From Streptomyces europaeiscabiei (GTDB lineage: Bacteria; Actinomycetota; Actinomycetes; Streptomycetales; Streptomycetaceae), in contig NZ_LRTR01000820.1 of NCBI RefSeq assembly GCF_001550375.1, positions 1 to 64,000 of the forward strand: 64,000 nt of DNA. The letters run 5' to 3'. The notes beneath the pieces were generated by a model, which had not been told where the DNA came from, searched no databases, and was given only the letters and a program-made list of their open reading frames with translations. A program made the position numbers and the translations under genes. Position 1 is the stretch's first letter. Each line of letters opens with the position of its first letter. Of the stretch, positions 34,918 through 43,432 are shown in pieces.

Positions 34918-35940
34918 GTGATCAGAATATTACGCAGCGTGCGCAAGGGGTACCGGAGTAGACCGGTGCCCGGTGTCGGTCGGGCGGTTGTCGCCGCGTC
35001 CCTCCTCCTGCTGACGCAGGGGCAAGTGGCCGTCGCCACCGCATCCGAGGCGACGTCCTGTCCCTCCGCGACGGGTACGACCGAGTTGACCGTCTCCGAC
35101 GTGCCGGAGGGGACCTCCGCGACCGACTGTGGGCTGGTCGGACAGGTGGTTCGACTCGACGGTGTGGGTGTGGTCATTCCGCGGCCGGGTGTGGGTGTGG
35201 CTTTGAGCGCGGTCACCGTAGATGGCAGCGCGCCCGAGCTGACGGTCGAGGTATCCGAGTCGGGGGTGATTTCCTATGGATCGGAGCAGGCGGGGGATGC
35301 TTCGACCACGGAGGAGGACTCGACCGAGGCTCTTACCGCCGCGCTCGGCCAGTGCGAGGACATCTCCTACGACACCAAGTCCTATGCCGAGTGGGGGACG
35401 TACAACTGGTACGTCGGCGACGGAGGCATGCCCGGTGCTCTGACGAAGAGCGAGGCCGCGACCGCCTTCACCGACGCCATCAACAACATCACCGGCTCGT
35501 ACAACACCTGTGGCCTCGACGACGAGGTGGGCGCTTCGGCGTCCTACAAGGGAACCCACACCTACGAGTCGGACGTCGACAGCAACGGCAACTGCACCGA
35601 CTACGACGACGTGAGCACCTGGGACGCGGGGAACCTCGACACCGGCAGCCTCGCGATCACCTGCGTCTGGTACTGGCCCGTCACCTTAGACCTGTTCGAG
35701 GCGGACGTCCGGTACAACACCAACGACTACAACTTCACGGACAACGTCACCAGCAGCTGCTCGGACAAGTACGACCTGCGGGGCGTAGGCACCCACGAGG
35801 CCGGGCACGTCTTCGGCCTGGACCATGTCGAAGGCGCCGATCACAGCAATCTCACCATGTACCCGAAACTTGGCGAGTGCACGGAGAAGTGGCGCACGCT
35901 CGGCTACGGTGACGTGCGCGGCCTGCGCAGCCTCTACTGA
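34918..35940 (+). CDS. Secreted matrixin-type zinc metalloprotease
   Basis: About 340 residues. A signal peptide (RSVRKGYRSRP then AVVAASLLLLTQGQVAVATASE) indicates export. The mature part is acidic and Cys-containing. Near residue 293 lies HEAGHVFGLDH, the full HExxHxxGxxH zinc motif of matrixins/metzincins, and NLTMYPKLGECTEKWRTLGYGD follows with the Met-turn (TMYP). The start is uncertain: the promoter's predicted start point excludes GTG 34897, so GTG 34918 (nearly leaderless) or GTG 34939 are left. A lipoprotein gene follows 16 bp later. The substrate is unknown. Confidence 0.82.
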   Translation: MIRILRSVRKGYRSRPVPGVGRAVVAASLLLLTQGQVAVATASEATSCPSATGTTELTVSDVPEGTSATDCGLVGQVVRLDGVGVVIPRPGVGVALSAVTVDGSAPELTVEVSESGVISYGSEQAGDASTTEEDSTEALTAALGQCEDISYDTKSYAEWGTYNWYVGDGGMPGALTKSEAATAFTDAINNITGSYNTCGLDDEVGASASYKGTHTYESDVDSNGNCTDYDDVSTWDAGNLDTGSLAITCVWYWPVTLDLFEADVRYNTNDYNFTDNVTSSCSDKYDLRGVGTHEAGHVFGLDHVEGADHSNLTMYPKLGECTEKWRTLGYGDVRGLRSLY

Positions 35941-35956
35941 CATGAAAGGGGCACAC

Positions 35957-36385
35957 ATGACCACCGCGTCCCGTGCTCGCGGCCGGCGGGTGCCGCAGGG
36001 CATCCTCACAGCGTTGTTGCTCCTCTCGGTGTCGGCATGCTCCGCATCGAGCAACGACGGGGGTTCCGCCTCCTGCGCCGACGGTGTCCAGTTCCGCGGC
36101 GAGCTCTACACCCGGGTGTCCCACCAGGACTTCACCGTGGGCGACAAGGTCGAGGGCGTACAGGAGAACAGCTGCGACGACACCGGTGACGAGTCGTCGT
36201 CGGAGTCCACCGACGCGCAGTCGTTCACGGCCTTTCGCATCGGGGAACTCGACGCGGAGGTGGCCATCGCGGTGAAGGACACTCCTGCCAACCCGGACCG
36301 CGAGGACGGGCTCCACCTGTATGTCCTGCAGCAGGACGGCGGCCACCCGAAGAAGGCGAAGGAGTTCCTCGACTCGGGGCGTTGA
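35957..36385 (+). CDS. Putative lipoprotein of unknown function
   Basis: A 142-residue protein. The N-terminus RARGRRVPQGILTALLLLSVSAC is a type II signal peptide with lipobox VSAC. The rest is acidic and low in known motifs. AAGGGG lies 5 nt before ATG 35957, favoured over ATG 35942. It follows the metalloprotease gene closely and is probably co-transcribed. A role as inhibitor, anchor or partner of the protease is possible but not shown. Confidence 0.7.
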   Translation: MTTASRARGRRVPQGILTALLLLSVSACSASSNDGGSASCADGVQFRGELYTRVSHQDFTVGDKVEGVQENSCDDTGDESSSESTDAQSFTAFRIGELDAEVAIAVKDTPANPDREDGLHLYVLQQDGGHPKKAKEFLDSGR

Positions 36386-36521
36386 GCCGGGTTCTCGGAC
36401 AACTGACGGGGAGAGGTACGAGCCGGGGGTACGCAGGCTCGCCCTCCTCGTCAGAAGTCCATGTGTACGTCCATGTGTATGTGTGGGCCGCGGTGGCCTG
36501 GTGCCTGCCGGGGCCGCGTTC

Positions 36522-36989
36522 TCATCGCACGCGTACTTCCGCCCACACCGTCTTCCCCGGGGCGCCGGCACGCGGGTCGACGGCCCAACGGGTCGCCAGC
36601 TGGGCGACGATGAGCAGGCCCCGCCCCGACTCCTCGTCGCCGGGCGGCTCCTGGGCGGTGAGCGGCGGTACGCGTTCGGTGCGGGTGTCGGTGACCTCGA
36701 CGCGGAGCGTGCGCGGGCTGCCGCCGGTCTCTGACAGCCGTACGTGGAAGTCCCGCCCGGTGACATACCCGTGCCGTACGGCGTTCGCGGCCAGCTCCGA
36801 AGTGATCAGCGCCAGCGTCTCGTTGGCGTCCCCCGTGTACGGGTGGCCCCAGGAGTCCAGCCGGTGCGAGACGAGACGACGGGCGAGGCGCGCCCCGCGC
36901 GTGGACGACGTGAACCGCATCGCGAACTCGCGGACCGGGCGCGGTGCGGCCCCCTGGGAGGGGGAAGTTTCGTTGTTCATGTGGTCCAC
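36522..36989 (-). CDS. RsbW-like ATP-binding protein (HATPase_c)
   Basis: About 155 residues of the Streptomyces anti-sigma-factor-like kinase family. ALITSELAANAVRHGYV is the N-box, LRVEVTDTRTERVPP holds the G1 Asp, and PPGDEESGRGLLIVAQLATRW the G2 loop. Possible starts are GTG 36989 and ATG 36980; neither has a good ribosome-binding site. It is divergent from a DUF5753 regulator followed by DUF397, the classic whiJ-like trio in which ATP-binding protein, regulator and small DUF397 protein cooperate in development control. Confidence 0.88.
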   Translation of the reverse strand: MDHMNNETSPSQGAAPRPVREFAMRFTSSTRGARLARRLVSHRLDSWGHPYTGDANETLALITSELAANAVRHGYVTGRDFHVRLSETGGSPRTLRVEVTDTRTERVPPLTAQEPPGDEESGRGLLIVAQLATRWAVDPRAGAPGKTVWAEVRVR

Positions 36990-37127
36990 GCTGACGTGCC
37001 GGTTTTACGGTGGCGAGATACGACGTGCACACGGGCGGTCGCTGTACGTGGCGGGTCGGTGGGTGTAGGCGGGGCGGAGCGTGACGGCCGGCGCGGGGGC
37101 GCGTTGGCCGGGGAGGCGGTGCGGGAG

Positions 37128-37991
37128 ATGAGCGAGTTGTCTGGATCGGCCGAGGAGGAGTCCGGGGCGGAGGGGGATGAGCGGGAGCTGGGGGCGGGTT
37201 CCGGGATTCTGCGGGTCTTCGGGCGGCAGTTGAAGAGGTTCCGGGTACGGGCAGGGCTGGAACGGGCCGAGTTCGGTTCGATGATGGGCTACTCGGTGTC
37301 AACGATCGCCGCGTACGAACAGGGGCGCCGGGTGCCGCCGCCGAAGTTCATCGACCAGGCGGATGAGGTGCTGGACGCGGGCGGGGTCCTCCAGGAGATG
37401 AAGGAGGAGGTTGCGCGGGCGCAGTTTCCGGCGTTCTTTCGGGATGCGGCGCGGTTGGAGGGGGAGGCGGTTGAGCTGCATGTGTACGCGACCCAGGCGG
37501 TGCCGGGCCTGTTGCAGACGGAGGAGTACGCGCGGGCGGTGTTCGGGATGATGCGTCCGCCGCTGGACGAGGACTCCGTTGAAGAGCGGGTTGTGGCCCG
37601 CCTCGCGCGGCAGGAGGTCTTCGCCAAGCGCCCCGAGCTGCTGATGAGTTCCGTCATCGACGAGTCCGTGTTGCGAAGGCCGATCGGCGGCCGAGGAGTG
37701 TTGCGCGGCCAGTTGGAGCAGATCCTGCTGGCGGGACAGAAGCGGACGGTTGAGATTCAGGTAATGCCCCTGGGCAGCGAGGAGAATGCTGGCCTTGCTG
37801 GCCCATTTACCTTGATCGAGACGAGCGAAGGGCGCAGGATCGCTTACGTTGAGGTTCAGAACGTTAGCCACGTACACACTGAGCGACGGCCCGTGAAGGG
37901 GCTTGAGGTCAAGTACGGGATCCTGCGTGCGCAGGCACTCACGCCTCAGGCGTCGCTCGCCTACGTTGAGAAGCTGCTGGGAGAGCTATGA
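37128..37991 (+). CDS. XRE helix-turn-helix regulator with DUF5753 (WhiJ-like)
   Basis: A 287-residue regulator. An HTH_XRE domain lies at about 28-85 (LRVFGRQLKRFRVRAGL, SVSTIAAYEQGRRVPPPKF). The DUF5753 domain follows, with ELHVYATQAVPGLLQTEEYARAVF, RLARQEVF, DESVLRRPIGG and IQVMPLGSEENAGLAGPFTLIE. The ATG at 37128 has GCGGGAG upstream; the frame is open far upstream but without homology. Its stop overlaps the DUF397 gene (ATGA). The genes form one transcript, as in many paralogous whiJ clusters. Confidence 0.92.
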   Translation: MSELSGSAEEESGAEGDERELGAGSGILRVFGRQLKRFRVRAGLERAEFGSMMGYSVSTIAAYEQGRRVPPPKFIDQADEVLDAGGVLQEMKEEVARAQFPAFFRDAARLEGEAVELHVYATQAVPGLLQTEEYARAVFGMMRPPLDEDSVEERVVARLARQEVFAKRPELLMSSVIDESVLRRPIGGRGVLRGQLEQILLAGQKRTVEIQVMPLGSEENAGLAGPFTLIETSEGRRIAYVEVQNVSHVHTERRPVKGLEVKYGILRAQALTPQASLAYVEKLLGEL

Positions 37992-38188
37992 AAGCCAAGG
38001 TACGGGAGCACGAATCTGGGCTTGTTTGGGCCAAGAGCAGTTACAGCAGTGAGGAAGGCGGCGAGTGCGTCGAGGTCGCCGTCCGCCCTCACGTTGTCCG
38101 CGTCCGCGACTCCAAGGGCATAGCCCGCCGTGGCGTTGCGGTCGATGCGGCGGCTTGGACCGCGTTCCTTACCCTCGTCACTCGATAA
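37988..38188 (+). CDS. DUF397 family small protein
   Basis: A 66-residue DUF397 protein: WAKSSYSSEEGGECVEVA near the start and VRVRDSKGIARRGVAVDAAAWTAFLTLV at the end are the family signatures. It overlaps the DUF5753 regulator by 4 bp and probably modulates it. It ends 80 bp before the convergent methyltransferase gene. Confidence 0.92.
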   Translation: MKAKVREHESGLVWAKSSYSSEEGGECVEVAVRPHVVRVRDSKGIARRGVAVDAAAWTAFLTLVTR

Positions 38189-38268
38189 GAGCTTGTTGTG
38201 ATGGACCCCGAAGGCTGCCACCGACGCCAAGTGTCGGGGGCAGCCCCGTGCCCGGGTGCGTCTGCTGG

Positions 38269-41200
38269 CTACCTTGCTGTCCCCTCCTGCCGGGGCGGGG
38301 TCCATCGCCTAGCAGCGATCTCCGTGTCGAGCCGCTCCTGGAAGTACTTGTGAGCCTCTCTCAACTCTGTTTCTCGGTCCGCCTTGTAGAAGGGGGATTC
38401 ATACCCTTCGGGTGGCGCGACATTTTGGGGTGTCTCGAGATGCGCCATGAGTTCGGTGTATGTCTCCTTGGACTGTCCGTGGCCCTGCGCCCGATGGTTG
38501 GCTGTGATTTTCCGCCGGCGCGCATCAAAGTACATTTCTGACTCGTAGTCGGACAGAACAGGATAGCGAGACTTACAGATAGCGACGAGCTGGTCAGCCG
38601 TGATGCCAAGCCATACGGAGACCAACGCGTCGATTTCGACAAGTGCGGCTCTCCGCTCATATTCGGAGCGCAACGGGGTGTCGTACTCCCAATCAGGGTT
38701 AAGGTGTTGGGAGAGAGGGCTCGCGTTAGGCCATTCCCTAGCCCAGCCTTCATGGTGGGGCCAGCTAGCGTGAAACTGTTCAGCCCATAGGGGTGCGTAA
38801 GCGTCCGTGAGGCAGTTCAGTAGTAGCGTGCGCACCAGGAGCGCTTCAGTGAGCGGGTGGTTAAGTTCGGGGGCTGGCATGCCATTAACCTCCGCTGGGT
38901 GGAGGTTCGCCTTGCCTGTGATGCGGAGCAAGTAATCCATCGGGATTCCGGCCCAGAATCCAGAATGTAGAATGGTCTCTCTATTGCTCGCCAAGGCCAT
39001 GCTGTAGATGCCGTCAACGTGCATGACGCCGGGGGGAATTATTGAAGCGAAGAGGCTTCGATCTCCATCGAAGGAGATCATCTTACGCCATGCGAGTCGA
39101 TACATTCCGAAGTGGGGAGAATCGACTTCCTCTGTCTTTTTCACCTTCTTGTAGTTCGTGCGCTGTGTTTCGTCGATTTGGGCCTTGGTGAGATCTACGG
39201 GAAGCCAGTCCTGCACACTTCGGCAGGGGATTTTGGGACATTTGTAGAAGGGGTTGGCAACGCCAATGTGGGCACCTTGCAGGACGACGTCAGTGGCGTG
39301 GTGCGGCCTCTCCTGCTGCCAACGGATTGTCCCGGCATCTCTTGCGGATTTCTCATTGAGGCCGGAACTGATAGAAGTTCTGTCAATCGAAATTCTGTGC
39401 GGGTGAGTGGCGAGCGCGTCGATAGCACCCTGCTCGGCTGAAGTGACTGGGTAGAGCAGGGGTGTGTGGTCGATCGGTGTTTCATCTTGGGCGGTAAGGG
39501 ACCGCCAATGTTTGAGCAGGTCGTCGGACACTTCAATGATTCTGCTGCGATGGGGCCGGATGTCCCATTTTCCTTTGTACTTGATTCCAGGGATCGGACC
39601 ATCGTCGACTTCGAGTGAAAGGGATCGAGTTAGAGTGTCTGGGGTGAAGATCCAGCTGGCGTTGTGGAATAGGATATCCCTGCGATGGCCATAGATGTGA
39701 ACGCCAAATTGTCGTGTCCATTCGATATCTGTGAATAGAAGGAGTCGATTGGAGAAGTGTGCGTGAAGTCGTAGATGCTTGTAGGTTGCTGATCGTAGAT
39801 ACCCTTCTTTTGTGCCTCCGAAATGTGTATCAGGGTGAATTAGCCCTGAGATGCCAGTCTCATTGCTGTTGTTCCATGCTTTGCACATGAAGGCGCGATA
39901 TAGGTCGGGCTGTGTGCCCGCGAGGATTGGGTACAATGCTGCGCTGCCCAGTGTCGATACCGCTCCGAAGTTGGAACTCAGCTCATGCAAGTAGTATCTG
40001 TTACTGGAGCTCAAGGTCTCGTGCTTTCGGAGTCGCCACTCCTCTGAGGTCGGTTTCTCTGAAAGAGCAAACCAGGGGTCAACCTCTGCCAATACGAGGT
40101 CCTCCTGCCACCTCGGCCTCACCCACGGCGGATTCCCCACCTGCAAATCAAACCCACCCCGCGCAAACACCTGCGCGAACTCCAACTCCCAGTGGAAGAA
40201 CCCCTGAGCCTTCGCCACATCCTTCGCCATGCCCGCCCACAGGAACCGGTTCTCCAGCCACTGGAACCGTTCCATGCCCATCCACTCGGGCAACTCGTCC
40301 TCGTACACCGACAGGTCGTCCAGCGTCTCGAACGTCGACACCAGCGACTCGCTCGGCACATCCTGCGTACCCAGCAACGCCTCGGCGAAGTCGAGCCAGT
40401 CCTCCAGCGCAGCCAGCGGAATGACCTCCCGGCGCTGCCCCTTGACCTGCTCCGCGCGGCGCCCGGTACGGCGGCGCGACACCGAATCGCGCGTCAGCGT
40501 CATCTGTTGGGGCTCGGCCTCGAAGCCGGGAAGCGCATCCACATCCCAGGCCATCAGAACCCCGGAGTCCCCCGCACCAGCCTCCCCGGCCGCAGCCGAG
40601 ACCCCCGCCGACTCGAACTCCGCCGCCCGCTCCGCCAACGCCTCGGCCCGCGCGTACCGCTCATCCGTACCGTCCAGCAGCGCAGCGCCCTGCACAGGCC
40701 AGAACCACAGCGCGCACCACGTGTCCATGAGCGTCTTGAGCCGCCAGTACGGCGTGTCCTCGGCCTGGAGGTCGGCCAGTACCTCGTCCCGCTCCACCAC
40801 GACTTCCGGCTGCCGCAGCCAGTCACCCTCCGCGCCCCACACCCGGATGTGCCGCGAGATGTCCCGCTCCGACAGCTCCAGCCGCCGTACGACCAGCTCC
40901 CACAGGTACTCGGCCCGCCGGGCCAGCCCCTGAAGGCGGGCCGTCTGCCGGGCCGTCGGTGACTTGGTGATCGCCTTCCGCCACGCGCCCAGCGCCTTCG
41001 CGGCCTCCGGAGCGAGGGCCCGCGCCTCCTTCTCGGCGGCGACCGCGCCCCACTCCTTCGCCGGGAGGAGGAAGTGGTGCACCGAACCCTCCGGCAGCGT
41101 CGCACCCCCTACCGCGTCCGCCAACGCGAACCGCTCCGGAGTGGTCCCCAGCCAGCCGCCCTTCTTCAGACGATCGGCGTCGTACACCTCCCGCCGCCCC

Positions 41201-43419
41201 CCGATCAGCGAGTTGCCGCGCCGCAGGTGCAGGCCGAACCAGGGGGCCTCCATGCCGGGGTGCATCGTGTTGAGCCACAGCGACACCTCGGCCAGCTCCA
41301 CGGCCGTCTCGTTGAGGTCGACGCCGTAGGAGTTGTGCAGCGCGATGTACGCCTTGGCCTTCTGGAGTTCGACGGCGTACTGCTCGGTGTCGATCGACCG
41401 GCCCAACTCACTCTGCCTGCGCCGCAGATACTCGGCCGAGACCTGGTTGATCGCCTCGTTGAGGAACGCGCCGGAGCCGAGCGCCGGCTCGCAGATCCGC
41501 CAGTTCAGCAGCTCCTTCGCCTCGGTCTCCTCGGTGAGCAACTGCTGGAGGGCCAGCTGCACGGTGACCTTCGTCAGCGACTCCGGCGTGTAGTACGAGG
41601 CGGAGGTCTGGCGGTCGCGGCCGGAGAGGCGGTACACGAACGAACCCGGGGCGTACCGCATCCGGACGTCCTCGCCCGTGTGCCGGTCCCGGCGCCGTAC
41701 GAACACCGACTCCGGGTACTCGTCGATCTTCGACTTGGGGACCAGCCACGAGCCGTCCTTCGGGTCGCCGCCCTTGGCGACCTCGTACAGCTCCTCGCCC
41801 GCGATGAAGCCGCTGTACGACATCAGGCCCTCGTACACCGCGCCGAGCTGGTTGATGCCGAGCTGGGCGTACGAGATGAAGCCGCCGCGTTCGCCCCGCT
41901 TGCCCCGGGTGATCATCAGGCTGTGCAGCACCTGGTGGAGCGTGGCGTTGCGCAGCCGGGTGTCGAGGTGGCGGACGGACTCGCCCCGAGCGAGGGCCTC
42001 GTCGGAGTCGTGGCGGGGGTCGGGGAGGCTGTCGTCGCCGATCAGCCGGATGGCGTCTCGTTCGAACAGCTTGCTCTTCAGTGGTTCGAAGCGCAGGCCG
42101 ACGTCCTCGCTGGTCTTCGCGTCGAGGTCGACTGGGGGCATGTCCACGCCGTGGGTGCGGCGCGGGCGGTAGCCGTCCTGGACCTTGCCGAAGAGCAGGT
42201 CCAGGGACTCGTATAGGTAGAAGCCGTTGCGGGCGGTGTCGCTGATCGGCTCCCGGTCGGCGATCAGCTCGGCGAGCCGGCCGAGGCCGTACCCCTGCTG
42301 GTACTCGGGGTAGTCGGCCGGCAGGATGCCCAGCTCGGGGCGGGCCTCCGCGTAGAGGAGGAACAGGATCCGGTAGAGGTAGCGCAGCGACTCGCGGGTC
42401 AACCGGCGGCCCAGTTCGGGGAGTTCGCCGATGTCCTCGGGGTGCAGGCCCTGCTCGCGCAGCCGTTCCAGCACCTCGTTCGCGATCAGCTCGACGCTCT
42501 TGCGCAGGCCGTCGCGCAGTTCGCTGGAGACCCCCACCGCGTGCTTCGCGGACTTGCCGACGAGTTCCGCGAGCGGGTTCTCGCCGCCCTCCTCCGGCGT
42601 GCGCAGCGAGTCCGCGCCGAACAGCGCGGCCACCGTGTCGAGTTCGCCGCCCGCCCTGGTGTCGTTGCGCTGGAGCGCGGTGTCGAGGGAGACGCCGAGG
42701 TAGCGGCCCTCGCCCCACACCGCGCGGTCGGCGAGGACGATCACACCGCCGCCGAGCAGCAGCACGTACCGGGGCGGCCGGTCGCCGTCGACCTCCTCAC
42801 AGGCGAACAGGAACGAGGCCAGCTTGGATCCGGTCTCGACGGGTGCCGGGCCGTCGAGCGGTACCGGTTCCAGCAGGCGTCCCCGTCCCTTCGGGTCGAG
42901 TGCGGCGTCCGGTTCGGCGGCCCAGCCGCAGTCCACCGCGACGAGGCCCTTCTCGGCGTGCGCGACCGGGATCTCGTACGTCTGCCCCGCGCGCTCGACG
43001 GTGAGCGTGCGCGGCTTCGCGTCGTACCCGAGGGCGCGCAGTACCTCGGCGTTGAGGACCTGTACCCGCTCCCGCCACAGGGGGGCGTGGTACGTCAGCG
43101 TGTCGTCGTCGGTGTCGCGTACGGCGGGGATGCCGTCCTCGTCCTCGGGAAGGGCGAAGAAGGACCGGGCCCGGAAGTAGTCGCGGCGCAACTCCCGCAG
43201 CCCGGCGCGGGGGGTCACCGGCAGCTCGCCGCCGCCGGGCACCGCCGTGGCGAGCACATCGGCCTCCGGGGCGGCGGCGCCCCAGGCGGGCGGCTTCGCC
43301 GCCTCCTCGCGTTCCTTCCACGCCTGCAACAGGCCCGACTTGAGGTCCTTCGGCAGTACCTCGGCCAGATAGTGGGCCGAGAAGTAGTCGCCGCGGTTGA
43401 CCAGGGAGTCGTACGTCAT
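38269..43419 (-). CDS. Very large Eco57I-type adenine-specific DNA methyltransferase (DrmMI/PglX-like)
   Basis: A 1716-residue protein. The N-terminal part (to about 560) is helical and of unknown role. Motif I is ICEPALGSGAFLNEAINQ (about 635-655), then GVDLNETAVELAEVSLWLN. Motif IV NPPW lies at about residue 1096 (LQVGNPPWVRPRW), so it methylates adenine N6. The segment from about 1105 to 1716 is the likely target-recognition region. Its DNA (38.3-40.1 kb) is visibly less GC-rich than the rest, as if exchanged. It starts 13 bp after the SNF2 gene on the same strand, the DrmD/DrmMI order of class 1 DISARM. The ATG at 43419 has GAGAGAAG upstream. Confidence 0.88.
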   Translation of the reverse strand: MTYDSLVNRGDYFSAHYLAEVLPKDLKSGLLQAWKEREEAAKPPAWGAAAPEADVLATAVPGGGELPVTPRAGLRELRRDYFRARSFFALPEDEDGIPAVRDTDDDTLTYHAPLWRERVQVLNAEVLRALGYDAKPRTLTVERAGQTYEIPVAHAEKGLVAVDCGWAAEPDAALDPKGRGRLLEPVPLDGPAPVETGSKLASFLFACEEVDGDRPPRYVLLLGGGVIVLADRAVWGEGRYLGVSLDTALQRNDTRAGGELDTVAALFGADSLRTPEEGGENPLAELVGKSAKHAVGVSSELRDGLRKSVELIANEVLERLREQGLHPEDIGELPELGRRLTRESLRYLYRILFLLYAEARPELGILPADYPEYQQGYGLGRLAELIADREPISDTARNGFYLYESLDLLFGKVQDGYRPRRTHGVDMPPVDLDAKTSEDVGLRFEPLKSKLFERDAIRLIGDDSLPDPRHDSDEALARGESVRHLDTRLRNATLHQVLHSLMITRGKRGERGGFISYAQLGINQLGAVYEGLMSYSGFIAGEELYEVAKGGDPKDGSWLVPKSKIDEYPESVFVRRRDRHTGEDVRMRYAPGSFVYRLSGRDRQTSASYYTPESLTKVTVQLALQQLLTEETEAKELLNWRICEPALGSGAFLNEAINQVSAEYLRRRQSELGRSIDTEQYAVELQKAKAYIALHNSYGVDLNETAVELAEVSLWLNTMHPGMEAPWFGLHLRRGNSLIGGRREVYDADRLKKGGWLGTTPERFALADAVGGATLPEGSVHHFLLPAKEWGAVAAEKEARALAPEAAKALGAWRKAITKSPTARQTARLQGLARRAEYLWELVVRRLELSERDISRHIRVWGAEGDWLRQPEVVVERDEVLADLQAEDTPYWRLKTLMDTWCALWFWPVQGAALLDGTDERYARAEALAERAAEFESAGVSAAAGEAGAGDSGVLMAWDVDALPGFEAEPQQMTLTRDSVSRRRTGRRAEQVKGQRREVIPLAALEDWLDFAEALLGTQDVPSESLVSTFETLDDLSVYEDELPEWMGMERFQWLENRFLWAGMAKDVAKAQGFFHWELEFAQVFARGGFDLQVGNPPWVRPRWQEDLVLAEVDPWFALSEKPTSEEWRLRKHETLSSSNRYYLHELSSNFGAVSTLGSAALYPILAGTQPDLYRAFMCKAWNNSNETGISGLIHPDTHFGGTKEGYLRSATYKHLRLHAHFSNRLLLFTDIEWTRQFGVHIYGHRRDILFHNASWIFTPDTLTRSLSLEVDDGPIPGIKYKGKWDIRPHRSRIIEVSDDLLKHWRSLTAQDETPIDHTPLLYPVTSAEQGAIDALATHPHRISIDRTSISSGLNEKSARDAGTIRWQQERPHHATDVVLQGAHIGVANPFYKCPKIPCRSVQDWLPVDLTKAQIDETQRTNYKKVKKTEEVDSPHFGMYRLAWRKMISFDGDRSLFASIIPPGVMHVDGIYSMALASNRETILHSGFWAGIPMDYLLRITGKANLHPAEVNGMPAPELNHPLTEALLVRTLLLNCLTDAYAPLWAEQFHASWPHHEGWAREWPNASPLSQHLNPDWEYDTPLRSEYERRAALVEIDALVSVWLGITADQLVAICKSRYPVLSDYESEMYFDARRRKITANHRAQGHGQSKETYTELMAHLETPQNVAPPEGYESPFYKADRETELREAHKYFQERLDTEIAARRWTPPRQEGTAR

Positions 43420-43432
43420 GGCAGAACTTCTC

